A DNA stretch of 64,000 nt from RGIG9115 sp045649825 (GTDB lineage: Bacteria; Bacillota; Clostridia; UBA1381). Numbering within the stretch: the first letter of the stretch is position 1; each line of letters opens with the position of its first letter. The DNA is taken from contig JAZRQO010000019.1 of the NCBI GenBank assembly GCA_045649825.1, positions 62,001 through 126,000 of the forward strand, in the 5' to 3' direction. The translations under genes were made by a program, and so were the position numbers. The notes beneath the pieces are model-generated. The model was not told where the DNA came from. It worked only from the letters and a program-made list of their open reading frames with translations, and searched no databases. Shown one piece after another: positions 1-9,378 of this stretch.

Positions 1-138
1 TATTAACTTATTTAAACTTCCACTTTCCACATAATCAAAAGCTTTTCCGCTATTATAATGCAATATTATCACACCAACAGCTGCGAAAATTCTTAAAAGC
101 TCAATGCCCGATCTACGATTACTCTTAATATTTGTCAT
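1..138 (-). CDS. Acyltransferase 3 family membrane protein, N-terminal fragment
   Basis: The reading frame starts with ATG at 138 and stays open to the left edge, so about 46 N-terminal residues are visible. They include RRSGIELLRIFAAVGVIILH, a charged start followed by a first membrane helix, which resembles the beginning of acyltransferase-3 (OafA-type) proteins that O-acetylate surface sugars. An AAGGG ribosome binding site lies upstream. It is the most promoter-distal visible gene of the polysaccharide operon, which fits a modifying role. The rest of the protein is outside the window, so the family call rests on the N-terminus only. Confidence 0.55.
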   Translation of the reverse strand, partial: MTNIKSNRRSGIELLRIFAAVGVIILHYNSGKAFDYVESGSLNKLI

Positions 139-160
139 ATCATTAATTACCCTTTTTATT

Positions 161-252
161 TAATATAACATATGCTTAGAACTTAATAGATATAGGTAGC
201 TATGTTGATAATGAACGCTACCTATTGTGTTTTATAGGATGCGTTCATTATA
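161..252. repeat. Dispersed palindromic repeat, copy A
   Basis: This is about 90 bp sharing the blocks CATATGCTTAGAA, ATATAGGTAGC, TATGTTGATAATGAACGC and GCGTTCATTAT with copies near 19700 and 61700. The core of the family is an imperfect inverted repeat (GTTCATTATAACATAAGC against GCTTATGTTGATAATGAAC) with an AATAGGT-containing loop. This copy runs into the 3' end of the aminotransferase gene and supplies its stop codon. No transposase is encoded, so it is a REP- or MITE-like element. Confidence 0.8.
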
Positions 253-1334
253 ATATCACATATTCTATCCACATCCTCAGATGTAAGGTCTGCATACATT
301 GGAAGTGTCAGAACATTCTCTGATATTTCTTTTGCTATTGGAGTTTCGCCACTGTATTTTCCTTTATAACACGAAAATTCATTTGTTATGGGATAGAAAT
401 ACTTACGTGCAAATATTCCTTCATTGGCTAACAAGTATGCAACCTCATCCCTGCTTTTACCAAAAACATTTTTGTCAAACACTACAGGGAAATATGCATG
501 GTTATGAGAAACATCTTTTTGAACAGGAGAAAGCTTTATCCCGTCAAGCCCACCAAGTCGTTTACGATATTGATTTTCAACAACTGCTCTCTTTTCAAGC
601 TCATCATCAATATGACGAAGATTGCAAAGTCCCATAGCCGCCTGAAATTCATTCATTTTTGCATTTGTACCCACATAATCTACACTTTCAGGAGTTGTGA
701 TGCCAAAATTACGAAGACTTGCTATTTTTTGTGTAAGTTCACTATCGTTATATGTAAGGCATCCGCCTTCAATAGTATTGAACACTTTCGTCGCATGAAA
801 GCTGAACATACTCATATCACCAAATGTACCGATACCCTTGCCTTTATATTTTACACCAAAAACATGAGCCGCATCATATATAACCTTAAGACTATACTTT
901 TTCGCCATTTTGTCGATTGCTTCAATATCACACACATTACCATACACGTGTACAGGCATAATTGCACTTGTTTTGTCAGTTATAAGCGCCTCTATTTTGT
1001 TTACATCTATCGTGTAATCTTCAGGGTTTACATCACAAAATACAGGCGTAAGACCGCAGTCAACAATAGCATGAGTGGTTGATGCAAAAGTAAACGGTGT
1101 TGTTATAACTTCACCTGTCAATCCCAATGCCTTTATTCCACAACACAAAGCCAAATGTCCGTTTGTAAAAAGGGATATATTTTCTGCTCCCATATACTCC
1201 GACACTTTTTCTGCAAATTCATTATGTAAAGGCCCCATATTGGTAAGCCAACGACTCTCAAAAATCGGTTTTATTGCCTCACAATACTCCTCATATGAGG
1301 GCATCGAGGAACGAGTTACATTAATTCTTTTCAT
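222..1334 (-). CDS. DegT/DnrJ/EryC1/StrS-family sugar aminotransferase
   Basis: This is a PLP-dependent aminotransferase of the family that converts keto-sugar nucleotides to amino sugars for surface polysaccharides. The PLP lysine is in FHATK around residue 183, a typical aspartate pocket is in YDAAHVFG, and the length (about 370 residues) is normal. I prefer the ATG at 1334 because of its position behind a GAGAAG sequence; an in-frame ATG at 1349 is possible. The last residues, IMNASYKTQ, are read from the dispersed palindromic repeat, so the native C-terminus seems to have been replaced by repeat sequence. It lies downstream of the flippase in the polysaccharide operon. Confidence 0.9.
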   Translation of the reverse strand: MKRINVTRSSMPSYEEYCEAIKPIFESRWLTNMGPLHNEFAEKVSEYMGAENISLFTNGHLALCCGIKALGLTGEVITTPFTFASTTHAIVDCGLTPVFCDVNPEDYTIDVNKIEALITDKTSAIMPVHVYGNVCDIEAIDKMAKKYSLKVIYDAAHVFGVKYKGKGIGTFGDMSMFSFHATKVFNTIEGGCLTYNDSELTQKIASLRNFGITTPESVDYVGTNAKMNEFQAAMGLCNLRHIDDELEKRAVVENQYRKRLGGLDGIKLSPVQKDVSHNHAYFPVVFDKNVFGKSRDEVAYLLANEGIFARKYFYPITNEFSCYKGKYSGETPIAKEISENVLTLPMYADLTSEDVDRICDIIMNASYKTQ

Positions 1335-1376
1335 TTTTTCTTCTCTCATATTTTAATAACCACAGATTATTACTTC

Positions 1377-2819
1377 TTATTTTTTTAAAAGTTCCTTTAT
1401 TATAGAATGAATATATAAAAACGATTCGTTTTTTGTTATGCTTGAAACTGTTACATATACCACTATTCCAACGAGTATTTGCAATATCATCATCAAAATA
1501 TCGTTTATGTTAATCATTCTCACCAGCCATACCGTAACCCACATAACTGTCAGAGGTATAATTCCGTTAAACAAATCTTTTATTTGTTCAACATATCTAT
1601 ATTTAAGTAATCGCACATTAGGATACGAATTAATAACAGATGAAATAACAGTTGTAAGAAGACCTGTCATTGCTATTGCCAACACCCCAAACTTCACAGA
1701 AATAACAAGCACAATAACTCCAATTATCTTTTTAATAATTTCGAGTTTTAAAAATAAATCACTTCGTCCCATTGCTTTTATTGCCTGAAGATTAGCCGTG
1801 TGAATAGGATGCAGCGAAAAAGAGAAACAATAAATCTGCAAAAAAGGCACACAAGGAAGCCACTTGTCTGTAAGCAAAGCCCTGACAAAAGGCTCTGCTA
1901 TTAATGCAAGACCACACATCATCGGGAGCATAACATAACTACTTATTCGGATTGAGCGACGCGTGATAGCCTTAACATTCTCTTTTTTATCCTGCCTTTC
2001 AGACATAGCAGGAAAAAGAACACTTTGTATGGAAGAAATTATATTAGTCACAATAAGATTCGGAAAGCTCTTACCTTTTGTATAAAAAGCCAAATCCGAG
2101 GATGAGTATCCCTTTCCGATGACAAGGGATCTCAATTCGTTATAACCCGTATTTAGAAGTTCAGATACAAGCAGTTTCCACCCATATGAAAACAATCCCT
2201 TTAATCTGATAAACGAAAATTCAAGTACAGGTTTCCATTTAACCGTGACCCATAAAACTATTGTATCAACTGTGGTGTTAACCATATATTGAGCAACAAG
2301 TGCCCATATTCCGAAGCCTGCATACGCCATAGCAATTCCAACCACTCCGGAAAGTAACGTTCCGAATAAGGTAGACCAAAAAAAACTTTTAAACATCATA
2401 TGCTTAGATACGTATGCATGCTGAACACTGTTTACTCCTGCAACTATTAATCGCAATCCCAAAACCCTTAAAACAGGACTCAGAATTTCCATATTATAAA
2501 AGTCGGCTATAACAGGTGCGCAAAAAAACAATATGATATAAATAACTAAAGACAGTACAATGTTAAAATAAAACACCGATGAAAAGTCCACATTATCCGC
2601 ATCTTTTTTTTGTATAAGGGAATTACCGAAGCCCGCAACCACAAAAACATTTGCAAGAGCAATAAAAATATTAACAATTGCAATTGCACCATAATACGCC
2701 GGACTTAATAGCCTTGCCAATACAATAGAAACAATAAATGTAACAAGCTGTGCTGATATTCTTTCACCAAATTTCCAAATGAGTCCTGACAAAACTTTTG
2801 TTTTCAAATTATCTGCCAT
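1377..2819 (-). CDS. Polysaccharide flippase (Wzx/MOP superfamily)
   Basis: This 480-residue integral membrane protein has about 12-14 hydrophobic segments. Its N-terminus (LIWKFGERISAQLVTFIVS) and SERQ-containing central loop are typical of lipopolysaccharide/teichuronic-acid export proteins of the MOP superfamily. It is expected to flip the undecaprenyl-linked repeat unit across the cytoplasmic membrane. The stop and start codons shared with the upstream glycosyltransferase gene at 2819 indicate coupled translation. Together with the polymerase at 4813-6060 it completes a Wzx/Wzy-type export route. Confidence 0.88.
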   Translation of the reverse strand: MADNLKTKVLSGLIWKFGERISAQLVTFIVSIVLARLLSPAYYGAIAIVNIFIALANVFVVAGFGNSLIQKKDADNVDFSSVFYFNIVLSLVIYIILFFCAPVIADFYNMEILSPVLRVLGLRLIVAGVNSVQHAYVSKHMMFKSFFWSTLFGTLLSGVVGIAMAYAGFGIWALVAQYMVNTTVDTIVLWVTVKWKPVLEFSFIRLKGLFSYGWKLLVSELLNTGYNELRSLVIGKGYSSSDLAFYTKGKSFPNLIVTNIISSIQSVLFPAMSERQDKKENVKAITRRSIRISSYVMLPMMCGLALIAEPFVRALLTDKWLPCVPFLQIYCFSFSLHPIHTANLQAIKAMGRSDLFLKLEIIKKIIGVIVLVISVKFGVLAIAMTGLLTTVISSVINSYPNVRLLKYRYVEQIKDLFNGIIPLTVMWVTVWLVRMININDILMMILQILVGIVVYVTVSSITKNESFLYIHSIIKELLKK

Positions 2820-3763
2820 TATTTCACCCTTTGACCTAAAACTTTTCTGATTGTACCTAATACAAGGACCTTTATTTTCCTTTTTATTGTAAGTTCGTTA
2901 AATAACTGTCTGTAAGGCTCTTTCATTATGCTGTCAATATCCGATTCATAATACAAATCTTTAAACTCATTAAGCAAAATCTTTTTTTTAATCGTATCGG
3001 TATATTTATATCCCAAATCTTTATCAAGAATATTAAGCATTTCAACAACCTTATTGTTATGGTTTTCTAAATCTTTCTTGTTTTTGCTCATTCTATCTGT
3101 CCAAGAGTGTTCAATGCCAACCTGATAAACCGACATATTATCTTTAAGATACAACATGCCGCCACGTATTGAGCCATGTATTTGCAAAGTGCCATCCAAG
3201 CTTAAAAATTTTCTGAACTCAGGAATATTATCATTTAGACTACTTCTGAAAAACAAAGAATTTGTAGCAACAAATCCTCCGCCTCCTAAAATTACTTGTT
3301 CAAGACTTAAAATACAATTCTTTTTACTTGGCATAACTGTATTTATTTTCTTATTAGTGGTTGCATTTATTGCACTTGCAGTATGAGCACAAATATCGAT
3401 TCCAGGATTAGATTCCATTGCATCAAACTGTTTTTGAAGTTTAAAAGGGTCTGTCCAATAATCGTCGCCCTCACACAATGCAATATACTTACCCGACACT
3501 CTGGCGTATTGTGTTTTTGACACTAAGCCTGGCTTTTTTGAATACTGATTTTCTGTTTGATATATGGGTTTTATCAATTCCGGATACTTTTTTTCGTATT
3601 GACGAATCATATCAGCAGTCTTATCTGTAGATGCATCATCATGAACAAGAACCTCAAATTTAAAATTCGTCTTTTGCATAACAAAGCCTTTTAAGGCTTT
3701 TTCAATATACAGTTCGTGATTATATGCGTTACAAATAACGCTTACCATAATTTCATTTTGCAT
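2819..3763 (-). CDS. Family 2 glycosyltransferase
   Basis: This GT-A-fold enzyme of 314 residues starts with the nucleotide-binding strand VSVICNAYNHE, followed by VLVHDDASTD near residues 38-48. The acidic catalytic motif CEGDDYW around residue 97 would bind the metal and nucleotide sugar. It has no membrane segment, so it works at the cytoplasmic face. A GGGAGAA ribosome binding site precedes the ATG. The donor and acceptor cannot be deduced. A 166-bp gap without evident structure separates it from the upstream ATP-grasp gene. Confidence 0.88.
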   Translation of the reverse strand: MQNEIMVSVICNAYNHELYIEKALKGFVMQKTNFKFEVLVHDDASTDKTADMIRQYEKKYPELIKPIYQTENQYSKKPGLVSKTQYARVSGKYIALCEGDDYWTDPFKLQKQFDAMESNPGIDICAHTASAINATTNKKINTVMPSKKNCILSLEQVILGGGGFVATNSLFFRSSLNDNIPEFRKFLSLDGTLQIHGSIRGGMLYLKDNMSVYQVGIEHSWTDRMSKNKKDLENHNNKVVEMLNILDKDLGYKYTDTIKKKILLNEFKDLYYESDIDSIMKEPYRQLFNELTIKRKIKVLVLGTIRKVLGQRVK

Positions 3764-3929
3764 AACACAATTCTCCCATCAGCCCTTTTGTATTATGGGC
3801 AGACTCATCACCCATTGCAATTATAAACAAACCTTAACAGTTTGGCTCTGCAACTCCTAAAAAATTTATTATATAATCTTAACTCAGTTATATATAAGCG
3901 TAACAACTGTAATCATTACTTGTTCCCGC

Positions 3930-4835
3930 TTAATCTTGCAATTTGATCCATTCTCCCATTTTTTTAAGCCAATCCTCAGGCTCAAAAACTTCATACCCAC
4001 TCTCAGGGAAAAAAGTTATCTCTCCGAAGTAAATCTTCCTGTTAACCTCATAAAAATCGATTCTTACAAATGGAATTCTTTGCGAAAGCTTTTCTGCAAG
4101 CTCTATCATTTTTTCAAAATTATAGGGTTTCGGTATGTCTGTTTTATTTTCAGTATTACAAACTTTAATCTGAAGCTTATCCCATTGTGTATCAAAAACA
4201 GTTATTTTTAATCCTGATTTAAACCTGTCGGTACAAACAAATATACACTTTACCTTGCCATTAAAACACATAAATTTATAGTCTTTTAATTCGTCACCCG
4301 AATCGTCCACCATAAATGTTTCGGCAATGATCTTTCTTTCAATATTTTTATACGGCCACTCTCGAGTTTTTGTGTAATAGTTTTCAGCCATTCCATTTTT
4401 TAAACCTTTTATCGTTTTATCTATATCAAGGCTGCTTTTATCCTTACATATACACATTCCGGTGCCACTGTTATGGTTGCACTTTAAAACAAATTGATTG
4501 GGCAACAAATCAAAATTAATATCATCAGGATTGTCCCATACACCCAATAGCGGTATAAGGTAGTCATCACCTATTGTTTGTCCGATATATTTTCTAACGG
4601 CATACTTGTCCGCCATAATTGTATATTCGGGTTTCCTATTATACAATTTTAACCACTGTAACTTTTCATTAAAATCGCACGGATTTTTAATGTTTAACTT
4701 TTTATTGATTATCCCTCTGTATAACAATTTCAAATACGTTTTGTCATTTATACGTTCAAAAACACCCTTATATGCAAAAAAAACAAATAATTTGTACGGA
4801 TTCTTTAAAACCCTAACGATTTTTTTTAACACCAT
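3930..4835 (-). CDS. TupA-like ATP-grasp protein of polysaccharide biosynthesis
   Basis: This 301-residue protein resembles the TupA-like ATP-grasp family, named for teichuronopeptide biosynthesis in alkaliphilic bacilli. Visible family features are the N-terminal NPCDFNEKLQWLKLYNR block, the nucleotide-binding strand PNQFVLKCNHNSGTGMCI and the C-terminal FVRIDFYEV...FGEITFFPESG metal/nucleotide site. ATP-grasp enzymes usually ligate a carboxylate to an amine, so this one may attach an amino acid to a sugar carboxylate; that is inference. It has a strong GGAGGAG site and overlaps the polymerase gene by 23 bases. Confidence 0.82.
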   Translation of the reverse strand: MVLKKIVRVLKNPYKLFVFFAYKGVFERINDKTYLKLLYRGIINKKLNIKNPCDFNEKLQWLKLYNRKPEYTIMADKYAVRKYIGQTIGDDYLIPLLGVWDNPDDINFDLLPNQFVLKCNHNSGTGMCICKDKSSLDIDKTIKGLKNGMAENYYTKTREWPYKNIERKIIAETFMVDDSGDELKDYKFMCFNGKVKCIFVCTDRFKSGLKITVFDTQWDKLQIKVCNTENKTDIPKPYNFEKMIELAEKLSQRIPFVRIDFYEVNRKIYFGEITFFPESGYEVFEPEDWLKKMGEWIKLQD

Positions 4836-6060
4836 CTATCTCCTCCGGTGACAATTTGGATTTTGCTAGTTGCAACGCAGCAAGACTGACTATTACTATA
4901 AATATGTTCTGCCTTGCGTAATAACTCACATACGCATATTCCAAACAAAGCTGAACTACCATAAATATAATAAATATTTTTGTCTCTGTATGTTTTTTGA
5001 AAAAGAGTTTCAAATGTCCGATTAATATGTACAAATAACCGATATAATAAATTACTGTGCCAATAATTCCAACACCATACAACAGCTCGACATAATTGTT
5101 ATGAGAGTAGGTACCATATGCACGATCAAGTTCACGAAAACAATCAAGCCCATATCCAAACCAAGGGCGTTCAAGAATATACGACCACCCCAATTCAACA
5201 AAGCTGACTCTCACCTCCAGCGAGCTTTCATCAAATGCACTGCCTTTGAAATAAGAAAATAAAGCTTCTACCCTATATCCCATAATATTATAAAAAACCG
5301 GGACATTCATAATCAGAATATAAATAACAACTACACACAGCGCTGCTATAGCTACCTTTTTCATTTTTTTGATTCCAAATCCAAGAAAAGAATCAACAAA
5401 CAAAGCGATGATAATGCCGAAAATTCCCTTGCGCGAACCACTAACCAAAACAAACAATATAAACCCAAAAAGAGCAATTTTATCAGTTAAAGTGCGTTTT
5501 TCTTTGCTAATGTTACTAATAATAATAATACAGTTTACGCACACAAGAGCTATGGAATTAGAATTAATTCCTATTTCTTCACCGACTCTTTCATCAAAAA
5601 TTTGCCCGCCTGCTTTTGCTATAAAACCTATAACACAAAGCAAAAACAACCTTGTGTACATCCGAAGCGTCCCCTGCGTATCATCTTTTATAATCAAATA
5701 CTTATATAAAAAATAATAAAACAACCCATTAATACACAGAGTTTTAAACATCGAATTTGCAGTTATCTCGCTAACAACCATCCCTGAATACTTTATATGC
5801 CAGATAACATACAACAAAAAGCATATATAACACATAAAATACGGGTTTATCGCAGATAATTCTTTTCTGCCCATAACCTTATAATTAAAAGTTATCATAT
5901 TCAAAAAAGAAAATCCGCAGAAAATAGCAAGTGAGAGTCTTCCTCCAATCGTTCTCTCAAACAAAAATGCTATGATAACCCATGCACAAAACGCCCAGTC
6001 AGAAAAAAACGCAACTGCAGCCTTTTCTTTTGGCACTGAAAAGCTTAAATTAGTCGACAT
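4813..6060 (-). CDS. O-antigen ligase/polymerase-like membrane protein (Wzy)
   Basis: This is a 415-residue polytopic protein with about 10-12 membrane segments and a large extracytoplasmic loop. The loop contains RPWFGYGLDCF and YSHNNYVELLYGVGIIG, the signature of the Wzy_C/O-antigen ligase family. In Gram-positive polysaccharide loci such proteins polymerise lipid-linked repeat units outside the membrane. It sits between glycosyltransferase genes and the ATP-grasp gene, and its partner flippase is at 1377-2819. Confidence 0.87.
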   Translation of the reverse strand: MSTNLSFSVPKEKAAVAFFSDWAFCAWVIIAFLFERTIGGRLSLAIFCGFSFLNMITFNYKVMGRKELSAINPYFMCYICFLLYVIWHIKYSGMVVSEITANSMFKTLCINGLFYYFLYKYLIIKDDTQGTLRMYTRLFLLCVIGFIAKAGGQIFDERVGEEIGINSNSIALVCVNCIIIISNISKEKRTLTDKIALFGFILFVLVSGSRKGIFGIIIALFVDSFLGFGIKKMKKVAIAALCVVVIYILIMNVPVFYNIMGYRVEALFSYFKGSAFDESSLEVRVSFVELGWSYILERPWFGYGLDCFRELDRAYGTYSHNNYVELLYGVGIIGTVIYYIGYLYILIGHLKLFFKKHTETKIFIIFMVVQLCLEYAYVSYYARQNIFIVIVSLAALQLAKSKLSPEEIDGVKKNR

Positions 6061-6065
6061 ATTAT

Positions 6066-7139
6066 TTACTTTATTCCTTTCAAATAATTAATCCATGTAC
6101 GTACAACTCTATTCGCTTCATACTTATGCTTAATTTCTATACCCATTTTAGAAAACATATTTGCAAGTTCAGTATCTTCTACAATGCAAATCATTGCCTT
6201 CACCATTGCCTCTTTATCTTTCACCGGTATTAGGATGCCGTTTTTATTGTTTTCGATTAGTTCAGCACTCCCCCCCGATGGGCAATCGGTAGAAATACTT
6301 GGAATTCCGGCAGCCATTGCCTCTATCAGAGCATTTGGCATACCTTCATAATCAGAACTTAACACAAACATCGAGCAATCAACTGACTTTTTAAGCCACT
6401 CTGCATCTCTCCCCGGCATACTCCATACCCCATCAGGCAAAACAGTCTGAGCATATTTTTCAAGTTCAGTTCTTAGCCCGCCCTCACCGAAAATCCTTAA
6501 ACTATAATCGGGATGAATTTTATAAAACTCCGAAAACGCATCAATAAGTAATTTAAAGTTTTTTTGCTCTTCAAGACGACCTGCTGCAACTACTGTCTTT
6601 TTCCGTTCACCAACAAACGGCTCAGGTATTTTTGATACATCCAAGGGATTTGGTATTACTATACCTTTAGTTTGTATCTTTTTATTAAAAAAAGATGCAG
6701 CCATTTTTGTTTGAAATATATACCCTGAAGCAAACGGATAAAAAATCCTTCTAAGGACACGGGTTACTTTTTTATAAGGCATAACCCAAGGATTATTACG
6801 TTCCGACACTACCACAGGGATACCTGTCCCAAGCATAGCCGGAATTACATATATGCCTATTTCCTCAGGCATTGCCAGTACAACTTCCGGCATTAATCGC
6901 TTTATTGCCGCTCTCGCTTTTATATACCTTTTAACCTTATCAATCAAAGGATTATCAGACTGTCTGCCAATAGCAAGCAATTCAACGCACTTATCAAGTT
7001 CATAGAAAACTTCACAATCATCAATCATTATTATAGTGCATTTTATGCTATGATTAACAGCGTAATTTGCCAAAATTGAGATCACTCTTTCAGCACCGCC
7101 GGACAACAAACTTTTGGTGACTATAACTACATTATTCAT
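6066..7139 (-). CDS. Family 4 glycosyltransferase
   Basis: This GT-B retaining glycosyltransferase has 357 residues. The N-terminal domain starts with VVIVTKSLLSGGAERVI, a common GT4 acceptor-side motif. The C-terminal domain holds VVAAGRLEEQKNF and the EX7E motif SSDYEGMPNALIEAMAAG, whose two glutamates contact the donor. It has no membrane anchor. It lies 5 bases from the polymerase gene in the same operon. The sugar specificity is unknown. Confidence 0.9.
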   Translation of the reverse strand: MNNVVIVTKSLLSGGAERVISILANYAVNHSIKCTIIMIDDCEVFYELDKCVELLAIGRQSDNPLIDKVKRYIKARAAIKRLMPEVVLAMPEEIGIYVIPAMLGTGIPVVVSERNNPWVMPYKKVTRVLRRIFYPFASGYIFQTKMAASFFNKKIQTKGIVIPNPLDVSKIPEPFVGERKKTVVAAGRLEEQKNFKLLIDAFSEFYKIHPDYSLRIFGEGGLRTELEKYAQTVLPDGVWSMPGRDAEWLKKSVDCSMFVLSSDYEGMPNALIEAMAAGIPSISTDCPSGGSAELIENNKNGILIPVKDKEAMVKAMICIVEDTELANMFSKMGIEIKHKYEANRVVRTWINYLKGIK

Positions 7140-7177
7140 ATTAAACCTTTACACAACTACTGTTAAGTATTTTTACC

Positions 7178-8266
7178 TCAACCAATTGCATTTTCATAAA
7201 AAGCTTCCAGACTTCGTACGTTCTCAGTTATGTCAAAGCCTGCATTTCTCAAGCTACAAATAGCATTGTTACTCTCTTCTTCTCTTTTATCATTTTTCAA
7301 GTTCCAAATCAGGTCTGTCCACCCACTTACTCCTGAATGTAACCCACAAAAATGCACAAGTTTTGTTAGCTCAACTCCGGGAGATACCGCATCCGAAATA
7401 ACACAGGGCAAACCCGAAGCCTGCGCCTCCACAGCAACAAGCGGAAGCCCCTCATAAAACGATGGTAATACAAACACATCAAACATTTGATAATATTCAT
7501 AAGGGTTGTTTACAATACCCACAAATGTTACCGCATTAATAAGTCCTTTTTTCTCAACCAAACTTTTAATCTCTTCAAAACGAACTCCACCACCCACTAA
7601 AACCAAATGATATTTAGAATTCTCGTTATACAAATTGCTAATCATATCTATTAAAAAGTCATGATTTTTCTGGTGATGAAATCCTCCCACATGTCCAAGT
7701 ACTATTTTATCTTCTAAATTGAGCTTTTTTCTCAAATTATTTCTTATATTTCTATCAAACCTGTATTTATTTAATTCAATTCCGTTATTTATTACTATAA
7801 ATTCGCCATTTTTAAACATCCATTTTCCTGCTTCCTTTCCGCATGCAAATGCATGAGTATAGAGAACTCTGAACATCGGATGGAGAAAAGAATGCAGAGT
7901 TTTATTTGAACAAGTTGTATTATGACTATGCACAATTCGAACCTTAACCCCCGCTAATTTTGCAGCTAAAAGTTCAAAAAAGATTGTAGAACTATTACCA
8001 TGGACATGCATTACATCATACTTGTTATGTCTCATCAATTTATACATACGTAATACATACATGATAATGTTTTTTATATTACGACCTATTATATGTACTT
8101 TGCCAATATCCTTAATTTCATCATAAAGATTATCTACAATTACTGACGGAAACACAAATTCTATGTCAAACTTATCTTTATTAAAACGGGAATAATAATT
8201 TTTAATAACAACGATAATTCCATTCATCAACACTGGGCTAGTAGAAACAACCAAGATTTTTTTCAT
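7178..8266 (-). CDS. Family 4 glycosyltransferase (EpsF-like)
   Basis: This is a second GT-B enzyme, 362 residues, with the N-terminus ILVVSTSPVLMNGIIVVIKN, the domain-2 start VLGHVGGFHHQKNHDFLI, and the EX7E motif FYEGLPLVAVEAQASG. It resembles EpsF-type glycosyltransferases of exopolysaccharide loci. It is separated from the next gene by 38 bases and from the acetyltransferase upstream by about 80 bases of AT-rich sequence. The substrate is not deducible. Confidence 0.9.
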   Translation of the reverse strand: MKKILVVSTSPVLMNGIIVVIKNYYSRFNKDKFDIEFVFPSVIVDNLYDEIKDIGKVHIIGRNIKNIIMYVLRMYKLMRHNKYDVMHVHGNSSTIFFELLAAKLAGVKVRIVHSHNTTCSNKTLHSFLHPMFRVLYTHAFACGKEAGKWMFKNGEFIVINNGIELNKYRFDRNIRNNLRKKLNLEDKIVLGHVGGFHHQKNHDFLIDMISNLYNENSKYHLVLVGGGVRFEEIKSLVEKKGLINAVTFVGIVNNPYEYYQMFDVFVLPSFYEGLPLVAVEAQASGLPCVISDAVSPGVELTKLVHFCGLHSGVSGWTDLIWNLKNDKREEESNNAICSLRNAGFDITENVRSLEAFYENAIG

Positions 8267-8344
8267 ATTAATTCAACCTCAGTAATCACAAAAATTACAA
8301 CCTTTCTGTTTATCTCTAATTTTAACAATTTTAATTCTTACATT

Positions 8345-8884
8345 CTAACTCCTACTATCATTGAATGCATTCCAATAATCATCTTCTGAAGAGAAAGTCT
8401 TAACACTCTTGCGTTTTTCAAGAAACTCATCAAACCGACCTATAACCCGACAAGGTATTCCTGCAGCAACAGAATTATCGGGTATATCTTTTGTAACAAT
8501 CGCACCGGCACCTATGATGACGTTATTACCTATTTTAACATTTGGCAAAATCATTACATTTGCACCTATCATCACATTGTTTCCTATTTCAATACAACCT
8601 CTGTTTGAAACAAAACTGTGTCCTGTTTTCATATCGTTAAACAATTTATATGTTATATCGTGATTAATAAATGTTACACCTGCAGAAATTTTTACATTAT
8701 TCCCAAATGACAAATACTCAGGATCTGCCGGAAATTTTCGAGGCTGAAAAAAGAAATTTTCGCCTATATTATGAAACATACTTTTATGTTTTACAATATA
8801 TTTAGTTCTTCCTGTTGAAGTAGGAATTATATAAAAGTATAACTTTTGTAAAAGTGTAGATAATGTATTTCCGTCACCCTTCAT
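8345..8884 (-). CDS. Hexapeptide-repeat acyltransferase
   Basis: This 179-residue protein has left-handed beta-helix hexapeptide repeats (IGNNVMIGANVMILPNVKIG and following) and the terminal IVTKDIPDNSVAAGIPCRVIG motif typical of maltose/serine/sugar O-acetyltransferases. It probably acetylates a sugar of the repeat unit using acetyl-CoA. Start codons occur at 8893 (GTG), 8890 and 8884; I chose 8884 because the AGGAG site is then 8 bases away. It follows the Alg13-like gene closely. Confidence 0.85.
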   Translation of the reverse strand: MKGDGNTLSTLLQKLYFYIIPTSTGRTKYIVKHKSMFHNIGENFFFQPRKFPADPEYLSFGNNVKISAGVTFINHDITYKLFNDMKTGHSFVSNRGCIEIGNNVMIGANVMILPNVKIGNNVIIGAGAIVTKDIPDNSVAAGIPCRVIGRFDEFLEKRKSVKTFSSEDDYWNAFNDSRS

Positions 8885-8895
8885 TTTCATCACTC

Positions 8896-9378
8896 CTATA
8901 CTGTTTTGATAATAAAATCATCTATTATACTGATTATATTTGACGGCTTATCGTATTTTTTCATTATAGGCTCAATTTGAGAAAGACGAATTGCTTCTCC
9001 TAAATCATCCATATTAACAACCTCTCGCAAATATCCGCCTTTTGCAAGAACACCCGATACCTGAGTTTGGTGATCGTCAATATGCTCACCATATTTTGCA
9101 AGGCGTGGTACGGCTATGACTTGCTTTTCAAGTTTTAATGCACCAATAAGTGCACCTGTACCACCATGAGAGATTATTAAATCCGCTTCTGATTGATACT
9201 TTTTAAACATTTCCCTGTCAATATACCTGTGCCACTGATAATTTTTAGGCTCATACTCAGATTGACCGATTTGCGCCACTATTTTATCATTAATTTCACC
9301 GTTTTCTACCAACACATCAAGTGCTTTGAGCAAGCGGTTAAACTGATAGTCTCTTGAACCAACACATACGAAAATCAA
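8896..9378 (-). CDS. Alg13/PssE-like glycosyltransferase catalytic subunit
   Basis: This 160-residue protein corresponds to the C-terminal (donor-binding) half of GT28 enzymes, as in eukaryotic Alg13 and bacterial PssE/CpsG. Visible motifs are IFVCVGSRDYQFNRLL at the N-terminus, the glycine-rich SHGGTGALIGAL near residue 90 and the EHIDDHQ donor-site motif. It would act with the Alg14-like membrane partner encoded immediately upstream; the two genes overlap by 4 bases (ATGA), which supports complex formation. It probably adds the second sugar to a lipid-linked intermediate. Confidence 0.87.
   Translation of the reverse strand: MIFVCVGSRDYQFNRLLKALDVLVENGEINDKIVAQIGQSEYEPKNYQWHRYIDREMFKKYQSEADLIISHGGTGALIGALKLEKQVIAVPRLAKYGEHIDDHQTQVSGVLAKGGYLREVVNMDDLGEAIRLSQIEPIMKKYDKPSNIISIIDDFIIKTV

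Noticed and set aside
498..1082. Plus-strand ORF of 194 codons inside the aminotransferase gene
   Set aside because: It is antisense to a well-conserved gene, has no ribosome binding site and no recognisable domain; the same applies to the other long antisense frames in the window.
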